A stretch of 64,000 bases of DNA, taken from Alnus glutinosa. Taxonomy: Eukaryota > Streptophyta > Magnoliopsida > Fagales > Betulaceae. The stretch is from assembly GCF_958979055.1 (NCBI RefSeq), contig NC_084891.1, positions 22,942,001-23,006,000 on the forward strand. The letters run 5' to 3'. This document shows positions 62,896 to 64,000 of this stretch, piece by piece. Below the pieces are notes generated by a model that saw only the letters and a program-made list of their open reading frames with translations, was not told where the DNA came from and searched no databases. Numbering within the stretch: the first letter of the stretch is position 1; every line of letters begins with the position of its first letter. Made by a program: the position numbers and the translations under genes.

Positions 62896-63560
62896 TCAAC
62901 TAAATTTACCAATTTCCATCTTCTTCTTGATCGCCCTTTGACCATGATATATAAATGAATCTAATATTCCTGAAACAGTGAAAACTCCTGTACGCAACGG
63001 CCAAAACCCATCGTTATGCATCGAATAAAATATTAGAAATGAAACAACTTTCGTTAATAAATTCAACAAGGTGAGTGAGGTGAATGTTTTGGAATTACCT
63101 CCAACAATAGCACACATGTTCGTTAGGAAGTGTAAAAATGAGATATGCTCCTCCGTGAAAGTCACCTACGGTATGCAAGTCATACAATAAAAATGAGCCC
63201 AAAAGTAAAAATCCATGCTTAAAAATCGCCCAGGAGAACTTCAAAACAATAGTTTCATTATCGCAAGTATATTTGAAAACTTGAAAGATCTTTCTTATGA
63301 ATTGCCATGAGCAGAAAACCCCACCTTTATTGGAGAAAGATCATAAAAGAAGAATACTCCAGGAAGGGAGTGAAGGAGGCCTAGTTCTGCATTCCTAAAA
63401 TGTTCAGTTACAGAGAACTGCAAAAATCAAATTTAAGCGTTTTATGTCATGTTCTATATACAACATGAAATTCATAAAATAATGCCTTCTATGAGTTTTG
63501 CTGCACCTGATTTGACTGGATTGTATGCCCACTCAAATCTGTGTATACCGTAGGTACAAC
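62896..63560 (-). CDS. ERGIC3/Erv46-type ER-Golgi cargo receptor, last four exons (partial)
   Basis: Exons are 63560-63507, 63417-63325, 63165-63099 and 62987-62896, with GT-AG borders and continuous phase; the gene runs off the right edge. The 102 residues read VVPTVYTDLSGHTIQSNQ, FSVTEHFRNAELGLLHSLPG..., VTFTEEHISFLHFLTNMCAI..., GVFTVSGILDSFIYHGQRAI... and end KKKMEIGKFS. This is the C-terminus of the COPII-vesicle Erv41/46 family: lumenal end, second membrane segment (VGGVFTVSGILDSFIY) and short cytosolic tail. Family members cycle between ER and Golgi as cargo receptors. No upstream exon was recognised in 63561-64000. Confidence 0.9.
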
Positions 63561-64000
63561 CTACAAAATAATAGCAAATCTGTCAAATTACGTAACTGAC
63601 AGTTTCTCAATAATTTCATGGATTCACGTGTGCTCCTTTACAGTTAAAAAAAGAAAAAAGAAAAACAGAAAGTACTGGCTTCAGACCTTTAAAAAAAAAA
63701 GCCTTGAAACCCTTCAAGTAACCATCTACTTTTCTCTTAAAATTTTCCAAGGGCCATCACACCACATAACTCCATAAATGCACAACAGAAGCAAATATCT
63801 TAAGTTACAATGAAAATAACTAAAATGAATTTGTAAATACGGTGCAAGGATTCTGCCCTTGCCCCAAAGAAAGGGAGGCACAGATTCCTCAAGTGATCCA
63901 AAATAAATTCTATGGATATGGAAACAAGGACTAATTTTAGTAATACTTTCTACCAAAATTATTTTATTTTTCTTTACAAATAGCTGAAATTAAATAATCC
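63561..64000 (-). other. Intron of the ERGIC3-like gene
   Basis: AT-rich sequence lying upstream of the first recognised exon. None of the open frames matches the ERGIC3 family, so it is taken as intron up to the window edge. Confidence 0.5.

Overview
The window is nuclear DNA of a dicot plant, most likely a woody rosid. It is AT-rich, has introns with GT-AG and occasional GC-AG borders, and is crowded with plant transposable elements. Gene density is low: about five host genes in 64 kb. The genus cannot be fixed from sequence alone. No bacterial, viral or organellar region was seen.

Layout. 1-10.5 kb is a transposon graveyard. It holds a probable Gypsy-type LTR on the minus strand ending at 2650, a GCC-rich minisatellite, a 90-bp TA microsatellite, a CACTA-like end, and a 5.3-kb hAT-like inverted-repeat element. 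That element contains a MITE and a decayed Copia retrotransposon lacking its 5' LTR. A Gypsy-like 3' remnant follows. 10.8-23.7 kb is one minus-strand gene of four small exons, encoding a 240-residue plastid-type membrane protein with a CxxC/CxxC ribbon. Its introns are swollen by L1-type LINEs. 25.8-32.8 kb is a ten-exon plus-strand gene for the YL1/SWC2 subunit of the SWR1 chromatin remodeller. 33.4-34.4 kb is a 919-bp Mutator-like foldback element with a perfect 9-bp target duplication. 35.8-39.5 kb is a plus-strand protein with four Agenet (plant Tudor) modules. 42.5-45.6 kb is the minus-strand gene for ribosomal protein eL13. 46-52.2 kb is intergenic and ends in a long plus-strand LINE. 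53.4-60.1 kb is a minus-strand 1503-residue P-class PPR protein resembling EMB1270 (At3g18110). 60.4-61.6 kb is a LINE remnant with RNase H. 62.9-63.6 kb holds the last four exons of an ERGIC3/Erv46-type ER-Golgi cargo receptor running off the right edge.

The host genes are housekeeping functions (H2A.Z deposition, translation, chloroplast RNA processing, early secretory traffic). They do not form a cluster or pathway. Exon borders were worked out by hand from reading frames and splice sites, and phases close in every gene assembled here. Gene names rest on recalled family sequences, not on a search.

The observations most worth a second look are the foldback MULE with its nested palindromic core, two GC-AG introns, several retroposon insertions dated by intact target-site duplications, an unidentified coding-like repeat split by a LINE, and the sense orientation of the large intronic LINEs. 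I saw no convincing undescribed biological system.
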